From: Chitinophagales bacterium
Lineage (GTDB): Bacteria > Bacteroidota > Bacteroidia > Chitinophagales > Chitinophagaceae
Length of the DNA stretch: 64,000 bases
Assembly: GCA_020636505.1 (NCBI GenBank)
Contig: JACJXR010000003.1
Location: 248,001 to 312,000 of the forward strand
Direction: 5' to 3'
Shown: one piece after another, positions 15,620 to 24,465 of the stretch
Position numbering within the stretch: position 1 is the stretch's first letter
How the letters are laid out: the number at the start of each line of letters is the position of its first letter
Notes under the pieces: model-generated
Told to the model about the DNA's origin: nothing
What the model saw: the letters and a program-made list of their open reading frames with translations, nothing else
The model's database searches: none
Made by a program: the position numbers and the translations under genes

Positions 15620-16225
15620 ATGGCACGTTATACAGGACCAAAAAACAGAATTTGCCGCATCTTCGGAGAGCCTATCTTGGGTTCAGGCAAAAGTCTTAAA
15701 AAGAACAGTTTTCCTCCGGGACAACACGGTAACTCTCGCAAGCGTAAATCTACCAGCGAGTACGCCATACAATTGAAAGAAAAGCAAAAAGCCAAATACA
15801 CTTACGGTGTATTGGAAAAGCAATTCCGTAACACTTACGAAGAAGCCAACCGCATGAAAGGCGCTACAGGTGAAAACCTTATCCGTCTTCTGGAAGCACG
15901 TTTGGACAACACGGTATACCGCATGGGTATCGCTCCGACTCGTCCTGCCGCTCGTCAGTTGGTATCTCACAAACACGTAATGGTTAACGGCCACATCGTA
16001 AACATCCCTTCTTACCGTTTGAAGCCGGGTGATGTGATAGAACTGAAGCCTAACAGTAAAGCAAACACAGACCTTACTGCAATGGTTGGTGCGAAAGACA
16101 ACAAGATCAACTGGTTGGAGTTCAACGAAGGTCAAATGAAAGGTACCTACGTTGCTCATCCTGAGCGTGAGAGCGTTCCTGAGAACATCAAGGAGCAATT
16201 GATCGTCGAGTTGTACTCTAAGTAA
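15620..16225 (+). CDS. rpsD: 30S ribosomal protein S4
   Basis: A 201-residue S4, a primary 16S rRNA binder. MARYTGPKNRICRIFGEPI start, the basic HGNSRKRKSTSEYA region, and the S4 RNA-binding fold (LLEARLDNTVYRMGIAPTR, QLVSHKHVMVNG, YRLKPGDVIEL). The N-terminal zinc Cys cluster found in some S4 proteins is absent apart from Cys12. Confidence 0.97.
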   Translation: MARYTGPKNRICRIFGEPILGSGKSLKKNSFPPGQHGNSRKRKSTSEYAIQLKEKQKAKYTYGVLEKQFRNTYEEANRMKGATGENLIRLLEARLDNTVYRMGIAPTRPAARQLVSHKHVMVNGHIVNIPSYRLKPGDVIELKPNSKANTDLTAMVGAKDNKINWLEFNEGQMKGTYVAHPERESVPENIKEQLIVELYSK

Positions 16226-16294
16226 TCGGTTCCTTCGGGAGCACCGCAGGATAACTGCAAATAAACTAAAGAAAGTAAAAACAAATATCTCAAT

Positions 16295-17290
16295 ATGGCC
16301 ATATTGAATTTTCAAAAACCGGATAAAATTGTTCTTCAGAAAGCAACAGATTTCGAAGCTCAATTCGAATTCCGTCCGTTAGAACCCGGTTATGCTGTTA
16401 CAATCGGTAACGCACTACGTCGTGTACTTCTTTCTTCTTTGGAAGGTTATGCCATCACAGGCATTAAGATAAACGGTGTAGACCACGAGTTCGCAACGAT
16501 CAAAGGAGTACTTGAAGATGTTACAGAGATCATTCTGAATCTGAAACAAGTACGTTTAAAGAAATCTGTTGAGGACGACTCAACCACAGAGCGTGTTGAG
16601 TTGAACATCAAAGGTCACGAAACATTCACAGCGGGTATGATCGGCGATGCAATGCCAAACTTCGAGGTGATGAATCCTGACTTGGTGATTTGTAGCATGG
16701 AACCTAACTGCAACCTGCAAATAGAAATGCAGATCGGTAAAGGCCGTGGCTATGTACCGGCAGAAGAGAATCGTATGGAAGATGCACCTTTGGGTTACAT
16801 CGCCATCGACTCTATTTACACTCCGATCAAGAATGTTAAGTACACTATCGAAAACACTCGTGTTGAGCAGCGTACCGACTTCGAAAAATTGATCATGGAA
16901 GTGGCTACCGACGGTACCATTCATCCTGAAGAGGCAGTTAAAGAAGCTTCTCGCATACTTATCCAACACTTGATGATCATTACTGATGAGAACATCAGCC
17001 TGGATAACAAGCGTGAGGAGAAAGAAGCCATCGTAGATGAAGAAACACTTCAAGTACGTAAAGTGTTGAACACTCCACTTGAGGATCTTGAACTTTCAGT
17101 ACGTGCTTTCAACTGTCTGAAAGCAGCCAAGATCAACTCTCTAAGTGAGTTGGTACAGTACACTCAAGACGAGCTGATGAAGTTCCGTAACTTTGGTCAG
17201 AAATCTTTGTCTGAGATAGAGCAAGTACTTGGTGAGCGCGGTCTACACTTCGGTATGGACATCAGCAAATACGTTCGCAGCAGCGACTAG
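16295..17290 (+). CDS. rpoA: RNA polymerase alpha subunit
   Basis: A 331-residue alpha subunit. The N-terminal dimerisation domain is marked by FEFRPLEPGYAVTIGNALRR and LLSSLEGYAITGIKI. The C-terminal domain begins near residue 255 (LEDLELSVRAFNCLKAAKI, then MKFRNFGQKSLSEIEQVL). Length is normal. A hairpin with a T-run lies between it and rplQ. Confidence 0.97.
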   Translation: MAILNFQKPDKIVLQKATDFEAQFEFRPLEPGYAVTIGNALRRVLLSSLEGYAITGIKINGVDHEFATIKGVLEDVTEIILNLKQVRLKKSVEDDSTTERVELNIKGHETFTAGMIGDAMPNFEVMNPDLVICSMEPNCNLQIEMQIGKGRGYVPAEENRMEDAPLGYIAIDSIYTPIKNVKYTIENTRVEQRTDFEKLIMEVATDGTIHPEEAVKEASRILIQHLMIITDENISLDNKREEKEAIVDEETLQVRKVLNTPLEDLELSVRAFNCLKAAKINSLSELVQYTQDELMKFRNFGQKSLSEIEQVLGERGLHFGMDISKYVRSSD

Positions 17291-17300
17291 TAAAAATATT

Positions 17301-17335
17301 CGGAAGTAAGCTTCAATGATTGCTTCCGTTTTTTT
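17301..17335 (+). terminator. Terminator-like hairpin between rpoA and rplQ
   Basis: CGGAAG (17301-17306) pairs with CTTCCG (17323-17328) around an imperfect inner stem, followed by seven T. It sits inside the operon and may attenuate rplQ or protect the rpoA 3' end. Confidence 0.6.
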
Positions 17336-17406
17336 ATAATTATTAATAACAACAGTACTCCGTAACTCCTTGACACGGTACGGGGGAATTTTTAAAAACA
17401 ATCGTC

Positions 17407-17976
17407 ATGCGTCACGGAGATAAAGTGAACAACCTTGGACGAAAGAAAGCGCACCGCAAAGCGCTCATGTCCAATCTTACCAAGCAATTGATACAGCACA
17501 AGCGTATCGTTACCACATTGGCTAAAGCCAAAGCATTGCGTGTTTATGCAGAGCCTTTGATTACTCGTTCCAAGAGCGATACAATGAATAACCGTCGTGT
17601 TATTTTCAGCCATCTGCAAGACAAAGAATCAGTTAAAGAACTTTTCGGTGTTATCGGTGATAAGGTTGCAAACCGTCCGGGTGGTTACACTCGTATCATC
17701 AAGTTGCCTCGCCGTATGGGTGATGCCGCTGATATGGCTATGATAGAGTTGGTTGACTTCAACGAATTGTATCAGAAAGAAGCCAAAGAGGCTAAGAAAA
17801 CACGTCGTAGCCGTCGTGGTGCTACTGCCCCTAAGCAGCCGGCTGCTCCTAAAGCTGAAGAGGCTGTTGAAGAGGTACAAGAAGAAGCTCCTGTAGCTGA
17901 AGCAGCACCTGAAATAACAGATGCTCCTGAAGCTCCTGCACAGGAAGAGAACAACGAAGAAGCAAAAGAAGACTAG
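17407..17976 (+). CDS. rplQ: 50S ribosomal protein L17 with acidic tail
   Basis: A 189-residue L17. The core (MRHGDKVNNLGRKKAHRKAL, HKRIVTTLAKAKALR, RPGGYTRIIKLPRRMGDAADMA) occupies ~120 residues. A long Ala/Glu/Pro-rich tail follows (residues ~140-189), typical of Bacteroidota L17 but absent in E. coli. It is last in the operon and has an intrinsic terminator. Confidence 0.96.
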   Translation: MRHGDKVNNLGRKKAHRKALMSNLTKQLIQHKRIVTTLAKAKALRVYAEPLITRSKSDTMNNRRVIFSHLQDKESVKELFGVIGDKVANRPGGYTRIIKLPRRMGDAADMAMIELVDFNELYQKEAKEAKKTRRSRRGATAPKQPAAPKAEEAVEEVQEEAPVAEAAPEITDAPEAPAQEENNEEAKED

Positions 17977-17997
17977 TTAGATTTCTTATATTTTCAT

Positions 17998-18030
17998 AAG
18001 GGCTGCCGATAGGCGGCCCTTTGTTTTTTT
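17998..18030 (+). terminator. Intrinsic terminator of the ribosomal operon
   Basis: AAGGGCTGCC (17998-18007) pairs with GGCGGCCCTT (18012-18021) with one G-U pair and a 4-nt loop, followed by TGTTTTTTT. Confidence 0.9.
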
Positions 18031-18042
18031 ATAGCATAACAA

Positions 18043-18064
18043 ACAGCCCTTGGAAAAGGGCTGT
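18043..18064 (-). terminator. Hairpin behind the T9SS cargo gene
   Basis: ACAGCCCTT (18043-18051) and AAGGGCTGT (18056-18064), nine perfect pairs, separated by GGAA as read on the plus strand (TTCC in the minus-strand transcript). It lies 26 nt past the stop of the minus-strand gene and is followed by TTGTTATG. Confidence 0.7.
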
Positions 18065-18089
18065 ACACTCATTCGTAATATATCTGTAA

Positions 18090-19952
18090 CTACTGTTTCA
18101 CGAATTTCCTTACCATGCCGGCGTTATCTTTACTCAGACGTAGATAGTAGGTGCCTTGTGGCAACGCGTCGATATCTATGGTTGATAGGCCATTGTTTAC
18201 ACTGCTTGTTTGCATCAACTGTCCTGTAATGCCAAGTATCTCAGCATTGATGGCTTTGCCGTCGTTAGCGTTGTATTTGATGTTGAGGACATTAGTGGCA
18301 GGGTTGGGGTATACGGTTATGTCACCTGCAAATTTTATGTCATCCACCGATATTGTTGTCTTTTGGTCCAGTATTGCATAAAAATTTGAAGAGTCATTGG
18401 TGATATTTCGGGTATGACCATATAGTCCGTTAGATTGAAGTGTCGCTGCACTTGATGCAGTAGGTTTGTATTCCCAAGTCCCCCAATCCCAAGGGGTTGT
18501 CCAATAACCTCTTTGATATTGTGAAATGTAAGATTTGGTTCGATCAAAAGAATTTATTTCAGCAGTTGCCGGCCACATTAATGTCATGTCATAGTCTACG
18601 TTGTTTAATCCGTATGTTTGTACACTCCATGTAACATCTACTAGGGGTTCGGTAGGACTCAAAAATACTGAGCCATATCCGCCGCGTTCTCGAACCGTAT
18701 TAGCAACACCGAATGCAAATTGGTCTGCTGAATTGTTTTTGTTATATATTTTGCATGGAGTATAGTGCTTATCTGTACCAATAGGAATGACTCGAGTACT
18801 GTCTTTCTTTATTTCCATTACGACTGATCCATAATCTCCATTTGCAATCACTTTCTTTGAGCTGATAACGTAGCTTGTGGCACTACCTCCAACGATTTTT
18901 GCAGTGTCTTTGAATATGATACTCTGATTATAGAGCCATAAGTTACCGGTTAGAAGATAGAGCGTATTGGTTAGCTCGAAAGTACCATATGGCCATCCAA
19001 GTCTTACTGTTTTCCCTGGGTCTGTTTTGATAATGAGGCTGTTTAGTTGAGGATTGATATTAGTACTTGGTTTGTGAAAATTCAGACCTCCATCAAGTCC
19101 GTTTTTTGCAAATATATATATGGAAGTATTGGTAGAGGTTTTTATTACTCCATTACCAAGTTGGTCAATTGTGTCAAGGTTGGAAGTGGTATCAAAAATC
19201 AAATCGTGGTTGTTTAGGTCTAGTATGCCTGATTTAAGAGTAAGCATACCTCTTATTACCAAAGTATCTGAAACGATTATAGAGTCGGTTTTAGGTATTT
19301 CTAATCTTAAATTATTCAAGCCTTTACCTGACAACTCAGGCCCTGCTGTAGCCGAACCTCCATTATAAGTAACATGATATGGCGTATTTAAATTGATGGT
19401 ACCGCTTGTTGCTGATATGGTACCTCCGTTTACTATTATAGTCGCATTGCCAGAAAAATTAAGAGAACCTTGAGCCATTATGAATGCTCCACCTGCAAGA
19501 TGTAAGGTGTTGTTTATCTTAACAGATACGGTCGCATTGATATTTGCATTGGTGCTATAAAACGCATCCACGTCAAGGTCGCCCGTAAAATTAAAGCCTG
19601 CTGTGAAGCCTGACGAAAAACTATCTACACCTATTTTGCCGCTACCGTTCAGTGTTCCTGCAGCCATGGATAAATAGTTACCCGAACCACCTGTCAGAGT
19701 TCCGTTCACAGTAAGTATGGTTCCTGTTTGCAAGGTAATGTTTTGATCCATGGTGACAGTGATACCTAGAGGAATGGTAACAACATCAGTACTTAATGAA
19801 AGAGGAGGAACAATACCTCCCGACCATGTTGCTGCATTTGTATAATTGCCTGATGATATTGCCGTAAAACTTGCTGCTTGAGTAATATTAACTGAAAGGC
19901 AAAGAGCTAATATTAGGGTGGCATATCGAGTGGTGGTGTGTAGGATATTCAT
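18090..19952 (-). CDS. Secreted T9SS cargo protein with type A sorting domain
   Basis: A 620-residue protein with an N-terminal signal peptide (LILALCLSVNITQAA). The middle is rich in Gly, Asn, Ser and Thr in short beta-strand repeats (ILTVNGTLTGGSG, LNFSGNATIIVNGG), suggesting a right-handed beta-solenoid. The C-terminal ~75 residues (DITVYPNPATNVLNI, GTYYLRLSK, RKFVKQ) are the type A C-terminal signal read by the type IX secretion system, so the product should be exported across the outer membrane and attached or released. The passenger has no recognised enzymatic motif. It is flanked by a 178-nt upstream gap in which I see nothing else. Confidence 0.9.
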   Translation of the reverse strand: MNILHTTTRYATLILALCLSVNITQAASFTAISSGNYTNAATWSGGIVPPLSLSTDVVTIPLGITVTMDQNITLQTGTILTVNGTLTGGSGNYLSMAAGTLNGSGKIGVDSFSSGFTAGFNFTGDLDVDAFYSTNANINATVSVKINNTLHLAGGAFIMAQGSLNFSGNATIIVNGGTISATSGTINLNTPYHVTYNGGSATAGPELSGKGLNNLRLEIPKTDSIIVSDTLVIRGMLTLKSGILDLNNHDLIFDTTSNLDTIDQLGNGVIKTSTNTSIYIFAKNGLDGGLNFHKPSTNINPQLNSLIIKTDPGKTVRLGWPYGTFELTNTLYLLTGNLWLYNQSIIFKDTAKIVGGSATSYVISSKKVIANGDYGSVVMEIKKDSTRVIPIGTDKHYTPCKIYNKNNSADQFAFGVANTVRERGGYGSVFLSPTEPLVDVTWSVQTYGLNNVDYDMTLMWPATAEINSFDRTKSYISQYQRGYWTTPWDWGTWEYKPTASSAATLQSNGLYGHTRNITNDSSNFYAILDQKTTISVDDIKFAGDITVYPNPATNVLNIKYNANDGKAINAEILGITGQLMQTSSVNNGLSTIDIDALPQGTYYLRLSKDNAGMVRKFVKQ

Positions 19953-20104
19953 TAGTATTTAGGTTTAGACAGTGAGGCAATACGTTTGAGAAGACAAACA
20001 TTATGCCAAATGACATTTAAACTTCATGTATAATTGTAATAGTATTGTCATTATAAGTGATTGGAGGTTTGTGTGTTTAATATACAGTCCGTCGTGTTTT
20101 ATGG

Positions 20105-20112
20105 TATATTTG
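20105..20112 (+). promoter_or_regulatory. TAnnTTTG -7 element of the thioesterase gene
   Basis: TATATTTG ends 18 nt before the ATG at 20131; its position argues against the longer reading frame that begins at 20026. Confidence 0.55.
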
Positions 20113-20130
20113 AGCATAACCAAACGACAC

Positions 20131-20622
20131 ATGGAACAGAACAATAAAGTACTCGAAAGTACTGCACTCATACGTTTCCCTGATTGCGACCCGTTTAACC
20201 ATCTCAACAACTCGAGATATATAGACTACTTCATCAATGCTCGTGAAGACCAGATATGGAAGAACTATGACCTGAATATCTATGCTTACGGCAAACAGCA
20301 CGGCAAAAGCTGGGTGGTGGGCAGTAATCAGATAGCCTATCTGAAGCCTGCCATGCTAATGGAGCAGGTGGTGATACAATCCACATTGTTGAAACTGACT
20401 GATACGGACCTACATGTGGAGATGACTATGTGGAATAAAGATAAGACACAACTTAAGGCTATTCTTTGGTCAGTGTTCGTACACTTCAACCTTATGACAC
20501 AAAAAAGGGATAATCACTCCAATGAGCTTATGGAATACTTCGAACCATTGGTCAATCCATTGGACCCTGTTGTTGATTTTGAGCAGCGAGTACAGCAAGT
20601 AAGGAGTTATAACGCCAAATAG
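20131..20622 (+). CDS. Hotdog-fold acyl-CoA thioesterase-like protein
   Basis: A 163-residue protein. RFPDCDPFNHLNNSRYIDYF is the 4-hydroxybenzoyl-CoA-thioesterase-type signature (D-P-x-x-H-L-N-N with the catalytic Asp), followed by the usual beta-strands (KSWVVGSNQIAYLKPA, VVIQSTLLKL). It should hydrolyse an acyl-CoA in the cytoplasm; the substrate is unknown. The start follows a promoter. A hypothetical membrane protein begins 6 nt after its stop and is likely co-transcribed. Confidence 0.85.
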   Translation: MEQNNKVLESTALIRFPDCDPFNHLNNSRYIDYFINAREDQIWKNYDLNIYAYGKQHGKSWVVGSNQIAYLKPAMLMEQVVIQSTLLKLTDTDLHVEMTMWNKDKTQLKAILWSVFVHFNLMTQKRDNHSNELMEYFEPLVNPLDPVVDFEQRVQQVRSYNAK

Positions 20623-20628
20623 ATCTGC

Positions 20629-21171
20629 ATGACGGAAAAAGAGTTCAGACATGTGGTACGGTCGGACAATAGGGCAGAGGAAGCCTTCAATTACATATTT
20701 ATTGTTGTGTCGATTGCTCTGGGGGCGTATTGGTTGATAAAGGTGGATGTGCAAACCGCTTTCTCCGAAATGAAATTGATGAAGGTGGTATTAAGAATTG
20801 CAGCAGTCGTATTACCGGTAGTTTTTTCCATAACGATACTACGTAGCCTTTCCCTCAACAAGAAAGTAATTAATATATCTTCAAAGCTCGAAAAAGCAGC
20901 CAAACTACAGGTAGTTGACGAATACCTTGAAACTAAGAAAGAATGTACGGAGTTTGAGGTGTCAGACAAGAGGGTAAATGCATACACATACTATACTAAG
21001 TTTGGCATCCCTGTTTACTTATACGTGCATCTTCATGAAGACTTTCTTCTGTTCTGTATCAGGCGCAAAGACAACTTTTCTTTCCGTGAGATATTTGATA
21101 TGGGAGCCGTCAGTAAGTCGCAAAAAGCGCTTAAACTATATTTGGAAACAGAGTTGAAAAAGAATATTTAG
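20629..21171 (+). CDS. Conserved hypothetical protein with two membrane segments
   Basis: A 180-residue protein with transmembrane segments at ~22-38 (YIFIVVSIALGAYWLI) and ~52-70 (VVLRIAAVVLPVVFSITIL). A soluble C-terminal part of ~110 residues contains HEDFLLFCIRRKDNFSF. I do not recognise the family. It is directly downstream of the thioesterase and upstream of holB. Confidence 0.75.
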   Translation: MTEKEFRHVVRSDNRAEEAFNYIFIVVSIALGAYWLIKVDVQTAFSEMKLMKVVLRIAAVVLPVVFSITILRSLSLNKKVINISSKLEKAAKLQVVDEYLETKKECTEFEVSDKRVNAYTYYTKFGIPVYLYVHLHEDFLLFCIRRKDNFSFREIFDMGAVSKSQKALKLYLETELKKNI

Positions 21172-21218
21172 GTATAAGTGCGGTTATTGTTATAGTCTGA
21201 TTATTTTTACGAACGTCT

Positions 21219-22355
21219 ATGTTGTTTTCTGATATTCCCGGACAAAAGACTGCAAAAGAAGGTTTGTTGGCCATGTGGCACAACAATCACTTTCCTCATG
21301 CCATGTTGATAGCCGGCAATGAGGGTGTAGGTGGATTGCCGATGTCATTGGCATTGTCGCAGTACATACTTTGTACGGACAAAAAAGAGAACGATTCTTG
21401 TGGTGTATGTGCCAATTGTCAAAAGGTGGCTAAGCAAGAACACGCGGATGTACATCTCGCGTATCCGACCATATCACCGAAGCCGGGTACCAAACCAATG
21501 AGCAAACACTTTATCGGAGATTTCAGAGATTTTGTAAAGCAGACACCATTCAGCAGCACATACGACTGGCTGCAATTCATCAATGCCGAGAACAAGCAAG
21601 GTAATATCACCGCTGAAGAGTGTCGAGAGATTATAGATACGCTTAACCTCAAGTCATATGAGGGTGGGGCAAAAGTGCAGATAATATGGCGTCCCGAATA
21701 TTTGGGCAAGGAGGGTAACATTCTATTGAAGTTGATAGAGGAACCTCCTGCAAACACCTATCTGATATTGGTGGCGGAAAACCTTGAGGATATTCTACAG
21801 ACTATATTGTCAAGAACGCAAATAGTACGATTGGCTCCAATAAAGGCCGATGATATTGCTGCCCAACTGCAACGTAAAGGACTTGCCGATGAGGCTCGGG
21901 CGTTACAGATAGGGCATATGGCGGGTGGCAGCTATTCGGAGGCTCTAAGGTTGTTGCAACATGCCGAAAACGATCTCTTTCCCGAAGTGCGCAATTGGTT
22001 CAACGGTATATTTACAAACAACGGTGTGTCCATTACCAACTTTACAGATGGTTTGGGTAAGATGGGTAGAGAACAGCAAAAGAATTTCCTACACTACATC
22101 ATACAGTTGTTGGAGCAATCCATTAGGGTGAAGCATATAGCCGGGTTTACACCGTCTCTACCTCATGCAGAAGCTGACTTTGTGAAAAAGCTGGCATCAT
22201 TGCCATTGTCGCTGGAATCCATCAATAAGATGGTGGAAGAGTTGACACAAGCTATATATCACATAGAGCGGAACGCACATAGCAAAACTCAGTTGCAAGC
22301 ATTGTCCATTCGTTTGGTGTATATAGTCAACAACAGGCAGATACCTGTACTGTAA
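21219..22355 (+). CDS. holB: DNA polymerase III delta-prime subunit
   Basis: A 378-residue clamp-loader subunit. The P-loop is degenerate (AGNEGVGGLPM in place of GxxGxGKT), as expected for delta prime, which does not bind ATP. A zinc module is visible (CGVCANC with an earlier Cys), and LLKLIEEPPANTYLILVAE plus ILSRTQIVRL (SRC-like motif) are hallmarks. It acts in the replisome clamp loader. The convergent lipoprotein gene abuts its stop with no spacer. Confidence 0.9.
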   Translation: MLFSDIPGQKTAKEGLLAMWHNNHFPHAMLIAGNEGVGGLPMSLALSQYILCTDKKENDSCGVCANCQKVAKQEHADVHLAYPTISPKPGTKPMSKHFIGDFRDFVKQTPFSSTYDWLQFINAENKQGNITAEECREIIDTLNLKSYEGGAKVQIIWRPEYLGKEGNILLKLIEEPPANTYLILVAENLEDILQTILSRTQIVRLAPIKADDIAAQLQRKGLADEARALQIGHMAGGSYSEALRLLQHAENDLFPEVRNWFNGIFTNNGVSITNFTDGLGKMGREQQKNFLHYIIQLLEQSIRVKHIAGFTPSLPHAEADFVKKLASLPLSLESINKMVEELTQAIYHIERNAHSKTQLQALSIRLVYIVNNRQIPVL

Positions 22356-22949
22356 TTATTCGTCGAATACACCCCGCCTTACGGCTTCCATATGAAACCA
22401 AGGATTAAGTTTCGCTCTGTTCTTACGGATGTATTTGATAACGTCAGGTTGCAAAGGCTTAATGATACGAGTAGGACAGTAACCTTCTTCATAGAGCAGC
22501 GTATCACACCGAGTAGATATTTTCCCGTCTTTGCCGGCACCAATGTAGTAGAGTGGTACAGCACTGTCTTTTTTGAATCCGAAACCATGAACGGAACTGC
22601 CATCTGTATTTTCAACCGTACATTGGAGTGAGTCGTTTAGAAGGAAAGTGTAAGCTATTTCGCCTGTATCGTTGTCGAATCGTAAGAAGAACACTTTCAA
22701 GTCGAGCATGGCATATGTAAGGTCTTTCATTTCTCTGCCTCTACAAGACTTGACAGGCACGTCGCAATAGTTGCAGTACATGCGCCATTTAAAATCTTGA
22801 TATGCTTCTGTGATGCCGTAGAAGAAAATGTCTTGGAGGTAGTTTTGCTCCATTTTGTCGTAGATGCCTTCGTCGGTAATGTTGTCCTTTTCATCTTCGC
22901 AAGAAGAAGCAAACAACAATGCAATAACCAAAAGGGCGTAATACCTCAT
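22356..22949 (-). CDS. Hypothetical lipoprotein
   Basis: A 197-residue protein. Residues 1-17 form a lipoprotein signal (LVIALLFASSC, lipobox cysteine 17). The mature part contains a C-x2-C pair (MYCNYCDVP) and further cysteines (KSCRG, STRCDTLLYEEGYC), possibly disulfides. The C-terminus is basic. I recognise no family. The TAA abuts the holB stop. A TACCTTTA near-promoter is at 22979-22986. Confidence 0.75.
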   Translation of the reverse strand: MRYYALLVIALLFASSCEDEKDNITDEGIYDKMEQNYLQDIFFYGITEAYQDFKWRMYCNYCDVPVKSCRGREMKDLTYAMLDLKVFFLRFDNDTGEIAYTFLLNDSLQCTVENTDGSSVHGFGFKKDSAVPLYYIGAGKDGKISTRCDTLLYEEGYCPTRIIKPLQPDVIKYIRKNRAKLNPWFHMEAVRRGVFDE

Positions 22950-22991
22950 GTACGGAGCGTTTTCTCTCTTTAAGCGTATAAAGGTAATATA

Positions 22992-24035
22992 TTACTTGCT
23001 ATTCAATAGTTCTGTTATTCGGTCTCTTGCACCTTCTTTGTTGGATAATATCGCCAACTCAAACTTGTTCATGTCCTTTTGCAGCTTCAACTGTTCCGTA
23101 AGGCTCAAGTCGTTGAAGAAGTAAGCCAACTCCACTGTTTCATCGTCTGTTTTGGTGGCATACATCACTTTTGTTAGTATCCACATTGTGGAGCCGCCTT
23201 TCATGCCTGCATGCTTCAACCATTTTCTGTTGGCAGGGTTTTGCAGGATTCCTTCCATGACGATGTCGATGTTTTTTTGTGCTTCGGGAGAGAAATATTC
23301 GCGACCGTTTATTTTTTGCATGATGGAAGCATAATCATGGGTACTCGCGGCAGGCAACCTATTGCTCCATATGTACTGTTTGTCTATGGTCAAGGCAGTT
23401 ATTGTATTGACGATATTCCGGTCATTCTTGAGCATGGTATGGTTGCTGTTTGCAGCCGACACGTACTCATCTAAAGACATGTTTTCAAGCTCTTCTTTGC
23501 TATGGTCGTTAATCACTTTTAAGGCCGAAATGAAATAGTAGAGTGGTGTATGTGATTTCAGTCCAAGCGTTTCAGTACGCATGTTTACATTGTCTAATCC
23601 AAGTAGGTCGATAAGGTATTCAGTGTTTGCATTGCTGCTGAAATTGATCATGCCCTTTACAACTTCTTCGAGCGATACCTTCCCATCCACGAATAGGTTT
23701 TGGCTTGTCATTAAGTTAGTCCATCCCGGTTGTGCTCCACCGTCTGTATTGGGTATGTAGTACCTGTTGATGTCGGATGTGTCTATAAGTGTATTGGGGT
23801 TGATGGTACCTGCTGCGGCTTGCTCTGCATATTCAATGGCGACAATTATCTTGACTGTACTGGCCAACGGCATTGCTCTGTCAGAATTGATGTCGACAAG
23901 TATTTTGCCGTTGTACCTGAAGTATATGGAGCTTTTGTCGGGATTGTCTTTGATGAAATGTACTATGGTGTCTTGCCCATGCGTTATGCTTGCAACAAAT
24001 ATGAGTAGAACAGCTTGTATGAAACTTTTGTACAT
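22992..24035 (-). CDS. Secreted class-A-beta-lactamase-like serine hydrolase
   Basis: A 347-residue protein with a signal peptide (AVLLIFVASITHGQ). The penicilloyl-serine fold motifs are present: S-x-x-K in PLASTVKI, S-x-N in FSSNANTEYL, and K-G-G in GMKGGSTMW. The class A omega-loop E-x-x-L-N is not recognisable, so beta-lactam resistance should not be assumed. It may be a carboxypeptidase or esterase of the periplasm. It stands on its own between two hairpins. Confidence 0.82.
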   Translation of the reverse strand: MYKSFIQAVLLIFVASITHGQDTIVHFIKDNPDKSSIYFRYNGKILVDINSDRAMPLASTVKIIVAIEYAEQAAAGTINPNTLIDTSDINRYYIPNTDGGAQPGWTNLMTSQNLFVDGKVSLEEVVKGMINFSSNANTEYLIDLLGLDNVNMRTETLGLKSHTPLYYFISALKVINDHSKEELENMSLDEYVSAANSNHTMLKNDRNIVNTITALTIDKQYIWSNRLPAASTHDYASIMQKINGREYFSPEAQKNIDIVMEGILQNPANRKWLKHAGMKGGSTMWILTKVMYATKTDDETVELAYFFNDLSLTEQLKLQKDMNKFELAILSNKEGARDRITELLNSK

Positions 24036-24067
24036 GGAGTGAAAGTATGCAAATAGTCAATAACAAC

Positions 24068-24092
24068 AAAAGCCCTATAAATAGGGCTTTTT
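24068..24092 (-). terminator. Intrinsic terminator of the small lipoprotein gene
   Basis: AAAAGCCCTAT pairs with ATAGGGCTTTT around a minimal loop, 26 nt beyond the minus-strand stop at 24118. Confidence 0.8.
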
Positions 24093-24117
24093 GTCTGTTT
24101 CGAATTGATTATTTATG

Positions 24118-24315
24118 TTACTTACGATTACCTCCATTATCTTCACCCTGACTTGGGTTGTCATCTTCACCGTTCTTATTATCTCCACCTTTATCATCAC
24201 CTCCGCTATGGTGGCCACTGTCATCAAACAATGATGGAACCAGCTCGTCGGACTTGTGGCATGATGTTGTTACGAATAATATCGATAATGCCGCTATCAA
24301 CAATGTATATCTCAT
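24118..24315 (-). CDS. Tiny acidic Gly/Asp-rich lipoprotein
   Basis: A 65-residue protein. MRYTLLIAALSILFVTTSC is a lipoprotein signal with the acylated Cys at 19. The mature 47 residues are low-complexity Gly/Asp/Asn (HHSGGDDKGGDNKNGEDDN), which may be unstructured or bind calcium. A longer frame reaches 24450 but crosses the pgk terminator, and a near-consensus TATCATTG promoter lies around 24338-24345; both favour the start at 24315. Confidence 0.65.
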   Translation of the reverse strand: MRYTLLIAALSILFVTTSCHKSDELVPSLFDDSGHHSGGDDKGGDNKNGEDDNPSQGEDNGGNRK

Positions 24316-24418
24316 TTGGTTTGAAGTTTCGTTCATTGCAATGATACAGTTATCACTTAGAATGGTTGATACGAACTCTTTTGAATCGGGATATAACCCG
24401 GATGAAACGGGATGAAAT

Positions 24419-24447
24419 ACAAAAGCCTCGCATCGCGAGGCTTTTGT
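24419..24447 (-). terminator. Intrinsic terminator of pgk
   Basis: Thirteen perfect base pairs (ACAAAAGCCTCGC with its complement) around a 3-nt loop, 18 nt past the pgk stop on the minus strand. Confidence 0.92.
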
Positions 24448-24465
24448 CATTTAAGAGTAAGTTGG

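Noticed and set aside
15683..16363. A 226-codon minus-strand open frame across rpsD and rpoA
   Set aside because: Antisense to two clear ribosomal/RNA polymerase genes; composition is implausible for a real protein.
22992..24035. Possible beta-lactam resistance gene
   Set aside because: The S-x-x-K, S-x-N and K-G-G motifs are shared by many serine hydrolases, and the class A Glu-containing omega loop is not visible.
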